Origin: Arthrobacter sp. FW306-07-I
GTDB lineage: Bacteria; Actinomycetota; Actinomycetes; Actinomycetales; Micrococcaceae
Direction of reading: 5' to 3'
DNA: 64,000 nt
Assembly (NCBI RefSeq): GCF_021800405.1
Contig: NZ_CP084550.1
Location: 2,170,001-2,234,000, forward strand
Shown: positions 16,091 to 24,457 of the stretch, piece after piece
Layout: each line of letters opens with the position of its first letter
Position numbering within the stretch: position 1 is the stretch's first letter
Program-made: the position numbers and the translations under genes
The notes under the pieces: model-generated
The model's database searches: none
What the model saw: the letters and a program-made list of their open reading frames with translations, nothing else
What the model was told of the DNA's origin: nothing

Positions 16091-16834
16091 ACGATCGGTC
16101 ACGGGCGGGCGGCCGGGCAGCGCAAGCAACGCGGATTGATCAGACCGCATGGTTCCTGCGAGTAGCGACGGTAGTTCCGCGAGGCTTTGAATTGTTCCCT
16201 TGCGCTTGAAGCCGTCGCGATCAAGATGGAGGGCTTGGAGCCCAGCGTTCCTGGCCCCCTCAACGTCTACGCGGTAGTTGTCCCCGACGTACAGTGTCCC
16301 GGAAGGCAGTACATTCAAGCTTTGACAGGGCAAGGTGAAGGCCTCTGGTTCCGGTTTGGCATGGTTCATCAGTTCAGAGCTAAAGATCCCGTCCAGAAGT
16401 CCTTCGAGTCCTGTCCGGCTGATCTTCGCGGTCTGTTGCTTGTGATTCCCGTTGGTTACGACACCAACAGGCAAACCTATGGCGCGGATGCTCCTAAGGG
16501 TGGAAACTGCGTCTGGAAATGCCGTCCAGGCTTCCTCATAACTCTGGACGTACTTGGCGAAGAGTTCGTCCAGTTCCCAGTTCGTTGGGGGGACATCAGA
16601 ACCAGCCAAGGGGAGAAATTCTCGGAGTCGCTCACGGCGCTGTTCCTCGAAGGACAGCTCCTTCGCAAGGTAACGGTCGTAGTTAGCCTGCTCGATCCGA
16701 AACCACGCACTTGTTAGCTCTTGCGAACACCCCACCCCAACGTGTTCTAGGAAAAGGCGCACCCCAGTTCTGACTGATGCAGGATGGTCGAACAGAGTGT
16801 TGTCCAGGTCAAAGAGGACCGCTCGAATTTCCAC
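16064..16834 (-). CDS. HAD-superfamily hydrolase
   Basis: A 256-residue haloacid-dehalogenase-type phosphatase. Motif I is FDLDNTLFD at 8-16 with the nucleophilic Asp10, motif II VVTNGN, motif III KPEPEAF and motif IV YVGDNYRVDVEGARNAG. A helical cap lies between motifs I and II, as in YjjG/pyrimidine nucleotidase-like members. Its GTG start (16834) gives MEIRAVLFDLD. Likely a small-molecule phosphatase; substrate not visible. The 3' end overlaps the GNAT gene by 27 bases, possible only for convergent genes. Confidence 0.88.
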   Translation of the reverse strand: MEIRAVLFDLDNTLFDHPASVRTGVRLFLEHVGVGCSQELTSAWFRIEQANYDRYLAKELSFEEQRRERLREFLPLAGSDVPPTNWELDELFAKYVQSYEEAWTAFPDAVSTLRSIRAIGLPVGVVTNGNHKQQTAKISRTGLEGLLDGIFSSELMNHAKPEPEAFTLPCQSLNVLPSGTLYVGDNYRVDVEGARNAGLQALHLDRDGFKRKGTIQSLAELPSLLAGTMRSDQSALLALPGRPPVTDRLSACLKEH

Positions 16835-16888
16835 CCGCCCAGCGTACGGCGTTCATAGATGCCTTAGGACCGCCCATGTGACTAAACC

Positions 16889-16947
16889 GCACGATAAAGG
16901 ATCGGCTTAATGGAAAGCCCGCTCCGTGCAGCGACCGGCTTTACGGG
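16889..16947. repeat. Recurrent intergenic motifs, paired copy
   Basis: GCACGATAAAGGATCG at 16889-16904 and GACCGGCTTTACGGGC at 16932-16947. The first belongs to a family found at 17873, 20121, 22841 and 23291, the second to one found at 9788, 11385 and 20088. Confidence 0.45.
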
Positions 16948-17023
16948 CTGGGTGGAGTGAACGAGGACACCGCTCCGATCCAGATATTAGCCTCTCGAAA
17001 TCGGAGAGATTGGAAATCGGATG

Positions 17024-17374
17024 TTAGCCGGGCTCATTGTTCCTCAGGATTTGCAGGACCTCGCTCGGAGGCTCAGGGATCCGGCGGTCCTTGGAAACGC
17101 CCACCCAAACAACCCCGTGTTGATCAGGACGGCTGGTGGCACGACCAATTGGCTCCGCCATATTTATGGCCACATCACGGGCGAAGCCCTCAATGGTGCC
17201 ATCCGCCGCCGTTGAATTAAATACGAGCCGACGTCCCAGCACCACCGCGGGGTCGATAGTCCGGCAGTACACAACGCAGACTGTAGCCGGCCCGTCCTCC
17301 CAGTAGCCGAGAATGTTCACCTCATCCGCCCAGGAGCGGTCAATTTCCCTAATGATATGTTCAGCTAAATCCAT
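17024..17374 (-). CDS. Hypothetical protein
   Basis: A 116-residue soluble protein of unknown family, from ATG 17374 (MDLAEHIIREID) with GGATGGATCT upstream; GTG 17389 is an alternative. The sequence has ordinary globular composition, with FNSTAADGTIEGFARDVAINMAEPIG in the centre and no membrane segments. Chosen over the opposite-strand frame because its residue composition is more protein-like. No function can be proposed. Confidence 0.55.
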   Translation of the reverse strand: MDLAEHIIREIDRSWADEVNILGYWEDGPATVCVVYCRTIDPAVVLGRRLVFNSTAADGTIEGFARDVAINMAEPIGRATSRPDQHGVVWVGVSKDRRIPEPPSEVLQILRNNEPG

Positions 17375-17487
17375 AGATCCATCCAACACCGGACGCGCCG
17401 TGAGGAAAACGTGACTAGCCCTAGTATTGTGGCGCTCTCTCTCACGGCATACTCTTTGAGCCTGATCGTGAATTGGGGTGCGGTCGA

Positions 17488-17859
17488 ATGGCCGGAAAAA
17501 TCAGACTCTCGCTATTGGCCGTTACGCTATTGGCCGTCCTGGTTGCGTGCGCAGTTCCTGCCACTCCCATTACCGAAGCCTCCTCGGAGCCGCCGGCCCC
17601 CACCGCCGCTTCCGGCATCCCAACCATGCTTTACACCCATTGCGGAATTAAGGAATTGCGCGTCGACGACACATTCTTCCTCGCCGAAACACCACTGGAC
17701 GACGGCCAAGGCAATCCCCCTCCGGGTTGGGGAAACCCTTATCAGGCTGGCACTGTGACCGTGTCCGGCTCAAAAGCTGTATTTCGAGATGACAATGGCC
17801 ACGTCATCACTTTCCTTGCTCGTCCGGGTGCCACAGGTTTTCTCAATATCTGTTCCTAG
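17488..17859 (+). CDS. Putative lipoprotein, unknown
   Basis: A 123-residue secreted protein. The signal peptide MAGKIRLSLLAVTLLAVLVAC ends in the lipobox LVAC, predicting lipid attachment at the cysteine, followed by a proline/alanine-rich linker and a short globular domain with two cysteines (THCGIKEL and the C-terminal NICS) that could pair. Immediately after the stop is AAGCCGATGGGCTGCACGG, one of the recurrent 3'-end sequences of this region. Outer-face anchored; role unknown. Confidence 0.65.
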   Translation: MAGKIRLSLLAVTLLAVLVACAVPATPITEASSEPPAPTAASGIPTMLYTHCGIKELRVDDTFFLAETPLDDGQGNPPPGWGNPYQAGTVTVSGSKAVFRDDNGHVITFLARPGATGFLNICS

Positions 17860-17888
17860 AAGCCGATGGGCTGCACGGTAATGGATCC
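17857..17888. repeat. Recurrent 3'-end composite motif, copy
   Basis: Stop codon TAG, then AAGCCGATGGGCT (17860-17872), then GCACGGTAATGGATCC (17873-17888). Resembles 22824-22856 and, in its first part, 24439-24457. Confidence 0.5.
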
Positions 17889-18038
17889 TCCATCGACACA
17901 AGAGCGCACTGGCAGCATCGTAAAGGTTTGCGCAAGGTCGTTGCGTGTCCTCGCAGAGACGTTTAGCGTCGGAACACCATTCCTTAGGCCGGCTTTTGGT
18001 GACTGGCATTCGGAGTGAATCCCCGTACATAAAGGGGA

Positions 18039-18284
18039 ATGACAGTGGTGAGAGAAGCGCCGGGCCAGGGCAACAGACCTCTTATCCCGCCTGGGACGCC
18101 GAGGTGGCTTATTCCCGCCCTCGCCGCGATATTTGCGGTAGCGGCACTCGTTCTATTCGTGGTTGCCGCGACGTCGCATGGCGCTGTTCTCCCCAAGACA
18201 CTGTTACTCATAGGAGGACTAGCGTCTCTGCTGCTTGCCTTTCAGGTGGTGAGGGTGTGGCGGCAGAGTGGCAAGCCCAAGTGA
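18039..18284 (+). CDS. Small membrane protein, unknown
   Basis: Up to 81 residues with a proline-rich N-terminus and two membrane segments (WLIPALAAIFAVAALVLFVVAA and LPKTLLLIGGLASLLLAFQVV), ending in a basic tail. AAGGGG lies right before ATG 18039 and is better spaced for GTG 18045, so the true start may be two codons later. No family recognised. Confidence 0.6.
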   Translation: MTVVREAPGQGNRPLIPPGTPRWLIPALAAIFAVAALVLFVVAATSHGAVLPKTLLLIGGLASLLLAFQVVRVWRQSGKPK

Positions 18285-18388
18285 TAGGGCTGCCTCCGTT
18301 GTGTATACCTCCCTGGAGGAAAATGCAGTCCGTCTACGGCGTCGGTAAGGCTTCACGCGCGGTCCTGGATCTTCCTCGGGCTACGGCG

Positions 18389-18580
18389 CTACTCCCGGTA
18401 CTTATCGACGAGAAACTTATCGATTACACCTTGAATGCCAACAAGCGCGAGGATCAGAGCGAGCATCACGAATAGCTCAATCCCTGTGTGGCCCATTGCC
18501 AGGAGCAAAAGGAGTACGGACACCGCTGTAAAGACCATGAACCCAAACATGGTGCGCGTTGATTCTGACCGCCGTCGCAT
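18389..18580 (-). CDS. Small two-span membrane protein, unknown
   Basis: A 63-residue protein from ATG 18580 (MRRRSESTRT), with GGGAAGGG upstream. Two membrane segments (MFGFMVFTAVSVLLLLLAM and GIELFVMLALILALVGIQGV) and a charged end. Convergent with the preceding small gene. Function unknown. Confidence 0.6.
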   Translation of the reverse strand: MRRRSESTRTMFGFMVFTAVSVLLLLLAMGHTGIELFVMLALILALVGIQGVIDKFLVDKYRE

Positions 18581-18735
18581 CCGGGACGCCCTTCCCTGGA
18601 CATTCGCTTCACAAATTTTATCCCCGCGTCCAGCGAGGCGTCCAAGAAAGCAACGGTGACTGCCCGTATGCCGGTCGATCAACGCACCCTTCTGACCCTA
18701 TTTGAGAACGGATTCTCTGAGCGTACTGTGTGCTC

Positions 18736-19149
18736 ATGACGGGCGGTGCAGCGGGAGAAGCCAAGAAATACGAGTGGCAGTCCTGGCCGCCGGACTCGCT
18801 TGAAGGAATGCCGCCAAAACGTAGGCGGCTTGTTGCTTGGGGTCTTCTGTGGTTCCTCATTCTGGGCGCAGTTGTCGGGGGCCTACTTAGCGCAATCGGG
18901 CTCTCCGAACCGTGGCGTTCGTTGCTGGTCGCCGGAGTTCTAGCTGCAGTCTTCGTGCCCCTGATTCGTGCAGCCGTAGCGGAAGACCGACAACTTCGGG
19001 ATGAAGGGATAGATCTTCCTTCCCTCCCCGTCAGCCGAAAGTCGCTTGCTATCAACACAGCGTTAGCCTTCGCGCTTTGGATCCTGTACGCCGTATGGCT
19101 TTTATCGTCGAGGGAGCCGACGTTCCCGTTGCATACACCGTTTGGGTGA
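18736..19149 (+). CDS. Three-span membrane protein, unknown
   Basis: A 137-residue protein from ATG 18736 (MTGGAAGEAK) with hydrophobic segments LVAWGLLWFLILGAVVGGLL, SLLVAGVLAAVFVPLI and SLAINTALAFALWILYAVWLL, and a conserved-looking W-P-P-D-S-L-E-G-M-P-P start. No clear ribosome site, so it may be translated from a leaderless message. No family recognised. Confidence 0.6.
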   Translation: MTGGAAGEAKKYEWQSWPPDSLEGMPPKRRRLVAWGLLWFLILGAVVGGLLSAIGLSEPWRSLLVAGVLAAVFVPLIRAAVAEDRQLRDEGIDLPSLPVSRKSLAINTALAFALWILYAVWLLSSREPTFPLHTPFG

Positions 19150-19367
19150 CATATGAATTCATGCGTTTGAGAAGTCGCAAACGTGCAGAAGCCCACAGAC
19201 CAGATGGGCATTAGAGACTTCAACCTTGCCAACCCCGAAGAGCCCCGGGGTTCCACCATGTGTGTCGCGACGACCATTTGAGGCATCCCTTACCGGGCCT
19301 CGCACTTCAGGAGGATTACGGGTTTCGAGCCTCGCTACAACGGGACCAGGTCTAGTTAGGATTAGGG

Positions 19368-20030
19368 GTGACCACCCTAGCCACCTTGTGGCCACCCTTC
19401 GGATTAGTCCTCTCCACTCCACGGTTGGTTCTCCGACCGCTTCAAGATGGGGACTTGCCGGCGGCCGTGGAAGCCGCGGAGGCTGGCATACATCCCCAAG
19501 GGCAGATGCCTTTTTCGCATCCATGGACCGAGGCACGCCCTGAAGATCTTCCCGCAAACACTGCACGGCGAATTTGGCGTGCACGTGCTGAATCGACACC
19601 CGAGAAGTGGTCACTCCACTTCGGAGTCTGGAGAGGCAGCGATTTTGTCGGCTGTCAGGACTTGAGTGCCGAAGGGTTTGGCACTCTCAAGACAGTGTCA
19701 ACGGGCTCCTGGCTCCGCCAGGATGTTCATGGCAATGGCCTTGGCAAGGAAATGCGAACAGCCGTAATCATCTATGCCTTCGATTGGTTGAAGGCGGACA
19801 CCGCTGTTTCCGAGGCAGCAGTCTGGAACGCTTCTTCTCTAGGTGTTTCAAAATCTTTGGGTTATGAGCCCAACGGAATTTTCAGGGAATCATGGAAACC
19901 TGGGGAAGTAACAGAGGTTCAGTACCTGCGCCTCAGGTCGGACAGATTTATACGGCCCACCTGGAACCTAGACGTCAGAGGACACATACGTTCCGCAGAG
20001 TATCTCGGGATTCCTCTTAACGACGGATAG
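19368..20030 (+). CDS. GNAT-family N-acetyltransferase (RimJ/RimL type)
   Basis: A 220-residue acetyltransferase. The N-terminal LVLSTPRLVLRPLQDGDLP is typical for the RimJ/RimL-like subgroup; acetyl-CoA binding is marked by TGSWLRQDVHGNGLGKEMRTA and the fold closes with AAVWNASSLGVSKSLGYEPNGIF. GTG 19368 follows GGATTAGGG. These enzymes acetylate protein N-termini, antibiotics or small amines; the substrate is not predictable here. Confidence 0.85.
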   Translation: MTTLATLWPPFGLVLSTPRLVLRPLQDGDLPAAVEAAEAGIHPQGQMPFSHPWTEARPEDLPANTARRIWRARAESTPEKWSLHFGVWRGSDFVGCQDLSAEGFGTLKTVSTGSWLRQDVHGNGLGKEMRTAVIIYAFDWLKADTAVSEAAVWNASSLGVSKSLGYEPNGIFRESWKPGEVTEVQYLRLRSDRFIRPTWNLDVRGHIRSAEYLGIPLNDG

Positions 20031-20434
20031 GTTCGATGCCACTGTGATTCTGAGAAACCCACCCGCACTCACAAGGTGAATCGAGCGCCCGTAAGCCGGT
20101 GGTCGGCCGTGCACTTCAGAGCACGGTTATGGATCCTTCACCCCGCACCTGTCCGGTAGGCCGTCGGCGTACCGGCAACTCACGCGAATCCCTTGGGGCC
20201 CGATCGTCCCTGTCAGTCGCGAACGAACGGCGTATGCGGCGGTCTCCGTCCGAGACGCGCTCACGGGTTCGGTGCAGGTGTCTCGCCCCAAGGGCAGGTT
20301 ACATCCTTCCATTCTGCCCTGCTGTAGTCGAGTAATCCCTTGCTACGCTGGCAGGACGAGCCGTCGAATGCCTACATTGATTTGGTGGCAGTTTGGCTTG
20401 GCCAATGGGCTGTTTGAAGGGCAGCGGTGACGAC
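20031..20434. other. Gene-free stretch with recurrent motifs
   Basis: No gene. It carries CCCGTAAGCCGGTGGTC (20088-20104), a GTGC...GCAC small stem and GCACGGTTATGGATCC (20121-20136), all members of the intergenic motif families of this region. Confidence 0.5.
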
Positions 20435-20800
20435 GTGCGTTTCAAAATGAAGAGAATTCCGGCAATGATTTCTGGCTGGATCACAGGATCACTGGCGGGC
20501 GCTGGCATTATGGCCCTATTTGGCGGCTCGGGCGATAAGGACTTTTGGCCGGGTGTTTTCTCTCTATCGTTCTTCTTACTAACGATGCTCGTCTCTCAGT
20601 GGATTCGCGACGAAAAACCCAAACGCCGACGCGGGCTTTGGATAATGGCACTGGCACTCCTTGTTCCCGCGCTGATCCTCTGGTTAACATTCGGACCCGT
20701 GCCGGCGCTAGGAACACTAGTTGGGTCCCTTACGGTTGAGCTCATCATCACATGGCCTTACCTCACAGGTAAGGAAACAGTGCCAACAGGTGGCGGTTAG
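20435..20800 (+). CDS. Four-span membrane protein, unknown
   Basis: A 121-residue protein from GTG 20435 (MRFKMKRIPAMISG); ATG 20447 is possible. Hydrophobic segments: ISGWITGSLAGAGIMALF, PGVFSLSFFLLTMLVSQW, WIMALALLVPALILWLTF and LGTLVGSLTVELIITWPYL, with a basic loop EKPKRRRG between two and three. No family recognised. Confidence 0.6.
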   Translation: MRFKMKRIPAMISGWITGSLAGAGIMALFGGSGDKDFWPGVFSLSFFLLTMLVSQWIRDEKPKRRRGLWIMALALLVPALILWLTFGPVPALGTLVGSLTVELIITWPYLTGKETVPTGGG

Positions 20801-21027
20801 GAAAACAAGGCTGGACTCGACGTCAACGTCGTCTCGTTTCGCCAGCCATCTCTAGATCTGCGTCCCGCCCGCACATATGTGGAGCAGGGGACGCTGCTGC
20901 GCCCGCATGGGGATCGGCATACGCCGCGATTTTTGCGGGCCGAGGCGCGAGACAAAAGGGGGATGCGGTCAAAAGTCCTGGCACCCATACTGAAGCCAAG
21001 GTTCGAGGCAAATGAATTGGGGACGCC

Positions 21028-21426
21028 GTGAAAAATTACTCGATGGACGATGAATTCAACGTGGAAGGCGACGCGCACGCGGTGTCTGCGCAGATTCTGA
21101 CATCACTAGCTCAAGCGAAGCTGCACACCAGTCGAACCGAGGCTGGAATACAGGCCCGGGCCGGATCGGATTTTCTATTTCGTCTCCTAGGGACACCTTT
21201 GGGATCCAGCCATTTACCAGTCGGCGTTGACGTTCGGTTGATCTCCGCCAGGGACTACACCCGGGTGTCTGCCACCGCTTACGATCGCTTGGGCTGGTTC
21301 TTCAACAAGAAGCTCGTGTGGGGAGAGCATGTGATGGACCGAAAACTGACGGACCTTCTGAACGCAGTCCGAGCAGCAGCCAACAAATCACCACTCCCCG
21401 AACGAAAAGCTACGTTCAGTCCCTAA
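21028..21426 (+). CDS. Hypothetical soluble protein
   Basis: A 132-residue protein from GTG 21028, preceded by GGGGACGCC. It has no membrane segment; the central DVRLISARDYTRVSATAYDRLGW and AGSDFLFRLLGTP look like an alpha/beta fold. Composition is normal and the frame is well formed, but no family can be named. Confidence 0.6.
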   Translation: MKNYSMDDEFNVEGDAHAVSAQILTSLAQAKLHTSRTEAGIQARAGSDFLFRLLGTPLGSSHLPVGVDVRLISARDYTRVSATAYDRLGWFFNKKLVWGEHVMDRKLTDLLNAVRAAANKSPLPERKATFSP

Positions 21427-21551
21427 TCTCAGGCGGTCCGTTTTGGACAACCTGCCCTCTTAGCCCCGGATGAGGATCGTCCAACGGGTGGCGTTTTGTG
21501 CCAACTAACCTAGTTCAGAACCAGGCAGTTGCCTGGTCGGCCTCATGCTTG

Positions 21552-22052
21552 TCAGACTTCAGCGCAAGCCCCGCTAGGTACTGTGGGGTGTCCGAACAGG
21601 ACGAAAGTGGTGCCGTCATTCTCGAGAACCGAGATGTAGCTCGGGCCGAAAAGAGAGACTACTGATTCGCAGATGGTGATCGCGCTCTTGGCCTCCTCGC
21701 TACCATCGGCGCCGCGCGGGTCCACAAGGCTGGTTTCGATGCGAATTTTGCCCGGTTCGGTTTCGGTTACAGATTTGATTTTTCCCAACCATGGTGCGTT
21801 CTTTTTTGCTGTCTTGAAGTCGGCAGTCTTGTCCCGGCCGCCATTATTCACGCTGGCAATGGGGCCAGGTGGTGCAGCAGCTTGACTGGCTACCGTCTGG
21901 GCCGGCGTAGCCGCATTTGATGCCTTCTGCGGATCAGACGCTGAGCAGCCACAGAGCAGCGTGACAACAGCAGCTCCAACCAAACCGGACACCGGGAAAG
22001 AGATCCCGTTGGCATCTGACCGCCGTGCATTCCTCGATTTGTTCCGTTGCAT
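21552..22052 (-). CDS. Putative lipoprotein, unknown
   Basis: A 166-residue exported protein from ATG 22052 (MQRNKSRNAR), with GGGGGAC upstream. A basic N-terminus and FPVSGLVGAAVVTLLCGCS form a lipoprotein signal with lipobox LLCGC, followed by an alanine/proline linker and a globular domain (KKNAPWLGKIKSVTETEPGK, AKSAITICESVVSLFG). Surface-anchored, function unknown. Confidence 0.65.
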   Translation of the reverse strand: MQRNKSRNARRSDANGISFPVSGLVGAAVVTLLCGCSASDPQKASNAATPAQTVASQAAAPPGPIASVNNGGRDKTADFKTAKKNAPWLGKIKSVTETEPGKIRIETSLVDPRGADGSEEAKSAITICESVVSLFGPSYISVLENDGTTFVLFGHPTVPSGACAEV

Positions 22053-22295
22053 GTTCTTGTCCCCCAATATTTGCAACCGCACTAAGTGATGCTCGAGCCT
22101 TCAGCATCGCACCCGGAAATGCCTCCGTGAAGGGTTTTTAGAAGGGTAAGCGACTCCTACCCCCAACACAGTGAAGACCGCTCTGCTGGTACCCAGTGAT
22201 GGATGGGCGCCCGATCTGGGGCAGGCATGGAGTCCTCCACCAAATTGCATTCTCGTTTTCCGCGCCTCGCGCTCAAATCAACGTATGGTGTGGGC

Positions 22296-22826
22296 ATGGA
22301 AGAGGAGGACGCTGCCGGCGGTGGGACTCCAGAGCAAGTACTGGCTCTGATCACCTTGGTGGAGTCGTCCGGCTGGCCCACTGCTGCACTTGAGCAAGAT
22401 AGCTACTTTCAGAAGCTTGGACTACGACAACTTCCCGGAGCTCCGCAGGAGGGAGCACCACCGGCAGTCGTCGGAGGGGTCGTCGCTGATTCCGCATCGA
22501 CAACTCCAATAGGCTCCTGGATGACACATGAAGGCGAACTGGTTGGGATCAGCCTCTTTTTTCAGGATGAGCAGGACAGATCAGACGCGCGAACTTCTGA
22601 TTTGTTCGGCTCTATACACTCCCTGATTCGCCGAAAATATGGAGAACCGTTGGACGACGCGGTTCAACCATCGGGCAACGCGTCGGCCCTTTGGAAGGTC
22701 CGCGGAACAGCTATCGAGCTCTACAGACACGTCAAGCCGTCCTTTGCTATCCAGGTCGGGCTCAACAACATAGAGCGCGCTTCAGCTCGCAACGACGGGA
22801 AGCTACCGGGAACCTGGAACCACTAA
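22296..22826 (+). CDS. Hypothetical protein (possible immunity-type)
   Basis: A 176-residue soluble acidic protein from ATG 22296 (MEEEDAAGGG); ATG 22227 is an in-frame alternative. It has PEQVLALITLVESSGWPTAALEQD near the start and YRHVKPSFAIQVGLNN near the end. The length, acidity and location among unrelated small genes recall contact-toxin immunity proteins, but no homologous family was recognised and this is only a suggestion. The stop codon opens the motif TAAGCACGATAGGCGG. Confidence 0.55.
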   Translation: MEEEDAAGGGTPEQVLALITLVESSGWPTAALEQDSYFQKLGLRQLPGAPQEGAPPAVVGGVVADSASTTPIGSWMTHEGELVGISLFFQDEQDRSDARTSDLFGSIHSLIRRKYGEPLDDAVQPSGNASALWKVRGTAIELYRHVKPSFAIQVGLNNIERASARNDGKLPGTWNH

Positions 22827-22857
22827 GCACGATAGGCGGCGTGCGGTGAAGGATCCG
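22824..22857. repeat. Recurrent 3'-end composite motif, copy
   Basis: Stop codon TAA, then GCACGATAGGCGGC and GTGCGGTGAAGGATCCG, matching the layout at 17857-17888. Confidence 0.5.
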
Positions 22858-23012
22858 GAAATGACTGCTCTGACCTTCCAGAAATCGGGGGCGATGATGA
22901 CGTGGCACCGAGAGATCGCCATAGCCACTAGGCCGAAAAAGTGATCAGCGCAGGGCCATTGGTTTGCGCGGACAAGTAGGATGTGAGGACCCAGCGCAGG
23001 GAGGATACTGCA

Positions 23013-23261
23013 ATGCTTCAGGCCCTACGGCGCTACTTTCGAACCGCCATGCGCTTCCCGAAGCGGTCCCTGTCTTATCTGCGATCCATGAGGACCAGCG
23101 GCCTTGTACTGGGGATCGCGTGGCTCGTTCTAGCGATGATATGGGTAAACCCGTTGAGGACGACCTTGTTGGTCACCGTTAGTCTCGGCTTTCTTCTGCA
23201 AGCGGTTTTAGTCAACAAGGAGATACGTCGCCGCGAAAACACAGTCGACGAACCTCTCTAA
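23013..23261 (+). CDS. Small two-span membrane protein, unknown
   Basis: An 82-residue protein from ATG 23013 (MLQALRRYFR), backed by AGGGAGG about eight bases upstream. A very basic N-terminus is followed by two membrane segments (SGLVLGIAWLVLAMIWV and LRTTLLVTVSLGFLLQAVLV). GCGGTGAAGGATCGG follows the stop at 23293-23307. Function unknown. Confidence 0.65.
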   Translation: MLQALRRYFRTAMRFPKRSLSYLRSMRTSGLVLGIAWLVLAMIWVNPLRTTLLVTVSLGFLLQAVLVNKEIRRRENTVDEPL

Positions 23262-23353
23262 TGACAAATCTGCTTTCCAATCCTGGCTGGTAGCGGTGAA
23301 GGATCGGTCACTGAATGCGGCACCGTTGCAATAGGCAACTTCGGCCGCCGGCC

Positions 23354-23710
23354 TCATGAGACTGAGAACACCTCAAGCGCCTTCGGCCAAAGGACCACAT
23401 AACGTTCTTCACCTACCGGCCTATATGCCGCGCGTACGCTGGCCCATCGCCAGTCAGTCCCCAGTGTCGTCCTCGCGTGCTGAAAGGCTTCTAGCGGTCG
23501 ATCCGTTTCAATGAAGATATTCATTTCGCCAGCGCCAAAGTCGTGCCCGTCTACGACGCCGTATGCATCAAGGAGACCAGACTGAAGCAAGTCCTCCATT
23601 GAGATAAGCGCATCAAAGTCGACATCAGATGTTGCTGGCCACTGCAAAACCAAGATGTATTTCCGGGCTGCATGTTCCCTGGACATCGCACGACCCCGAG
23701 CATTAGCCAT
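23354..23710 (-). CDS. Hypothetical protein
   Basis: A 118-residue protein from ATG 23710 (MANARGRAMS). YILVLQWPATSDVDFDALISM, GLLDAYGVVDGHDFGAGEMN and IFIETDRPLEAFQHART suggest a small ferredoxin-like alpha/beta domain, as seen in many uncharacterised cassette proteins. No family name can be given. Confidence 0.55.
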   Translation of the reverse strand: MANARGRAMSREHAARKYILVLQWPATSDVDFDALISMEDLLQSGLLDAYGVVDGHDFGAGEMNIFIETDRPLEAFQHARTTLGTDWRWASVRAAYRPVGEERYVVLWPKALEVFSVS

Positions 23711-23793
23711 GAGTGGAGTCTTTCACTTCTTGTGAGCCGCAGGGAGACAGCTCGCCTGACTTGAAGTCGTCCTATTAGGGATCCTTACCTGGA

Positions 23794-24441
23794 ATGATGA
23801 GAAGCATGGCTGCTTCCCGTCCCGATCCCCAGGCTCGCCTTGAAGGCGCCGTCGTCGTTCTTCGCGAGCTGATCGAGAATGACCTCCCGGCCCTATTCAC
23901 AGCCATCGGAAAACCCGAGATATTCGCTGGTGGCTGGGGAGGAGGTATGGGGGCATATCGCGAGAACTTCGGGCAGTGGTCGGAGTTTTTGAGGCAATGG
24001 CTGCCCTGGCAACAAGGCAACGTGTACGCCGTGTGTCTGCTTTCATTGGATGACCGGGTGATTGGCACCACCACGCTCGGCGATTTCGACTTGAAAAATG
24101 AGTCTGCGCATATCGGCTGGACGGCGTATTCCCCGGACGTCTGGGGAAGCGGGGTGAACGCTGACGCCAAGCGGCTCCTGCTGGGCACGGCCTTCACCCA
24201 TGGATTTGAGCGGATCAGATTGCAGGCCGACGTACTAAACGTTCGGTCGCGGGCGGCGATAGAGCGGATCGGCGCCCAAAAAGAAGGCGTGCTCAGACAT
24301 GTCCAACGGCGTGCGGATGGCAGTTGGCGAGACACGGCCGTTTACTCTGTTCTACGCGAGGAATGGCCCCATGTACGCAGTTTCCTCGATGAGCGTTTAG
24401 CAGCCCGGCCGGCGTGCTCCAGCTATAACCCGTCTCCGTAA
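23794..24441 (+). CDS. GNAT-family N-acetyltransferase (RimJ/RimL type)
   Basis: A 215-residue acetyltransferase. VVVLRELIENDLPALFTA opens the fold; VIGTTTLGDFDLKNESAHIGW is the central sheet; acetyl-CoA binding spans YSPDVWGSGVNADAKRLLL; the end shows LQADVLNVRSRAAIERIGA, typical of the family. The stop codon is part of TAAGCCGATCGGCTTGCGG (24439-24457), a short palindrome related to sequences after other genes here. Substrate unknown. Confidence 0.85.
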   Translation: MMRSMAASRPDPQARLEGAVVVLRELIENDLPALFTAIGKPEIFAGGWGGGMGAYRENFGQWSEFLRQWLPWQQGNVYAVCLLSLDDRVIGTTTLGDFDLKNESAHIGWTAYSPDVWGSGVNADAKRLLLGTAFTHGFERIRLQADVLNVRSRAAIERIGAQKEGVLRHVQRRADGSWRDTAVYSVLREEWPHVRSFLDERLAARPACSSYNPSP

Positions 24442-24457
24442 GCCGATCGGCTTGCGG
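24436..24457. repeat. Palindromic 3'-end motif, copy
   Basis: CCGTAAGCCGA and TCGGCTTGCGG are complementary with one mismatch and directly abut. The TAA is the stop codon of the preceding acetyltransferase gene. Could act as a terminator or as a recombination-associated site. Confidence 0.5.

Noticed and set aside
10136..24457. Classical integron with attC sites
   Set aside because: No tyrosine integrase is present in the window, and the recurrent spacers lack the attC core sequence; only the cassette-like layout remains.
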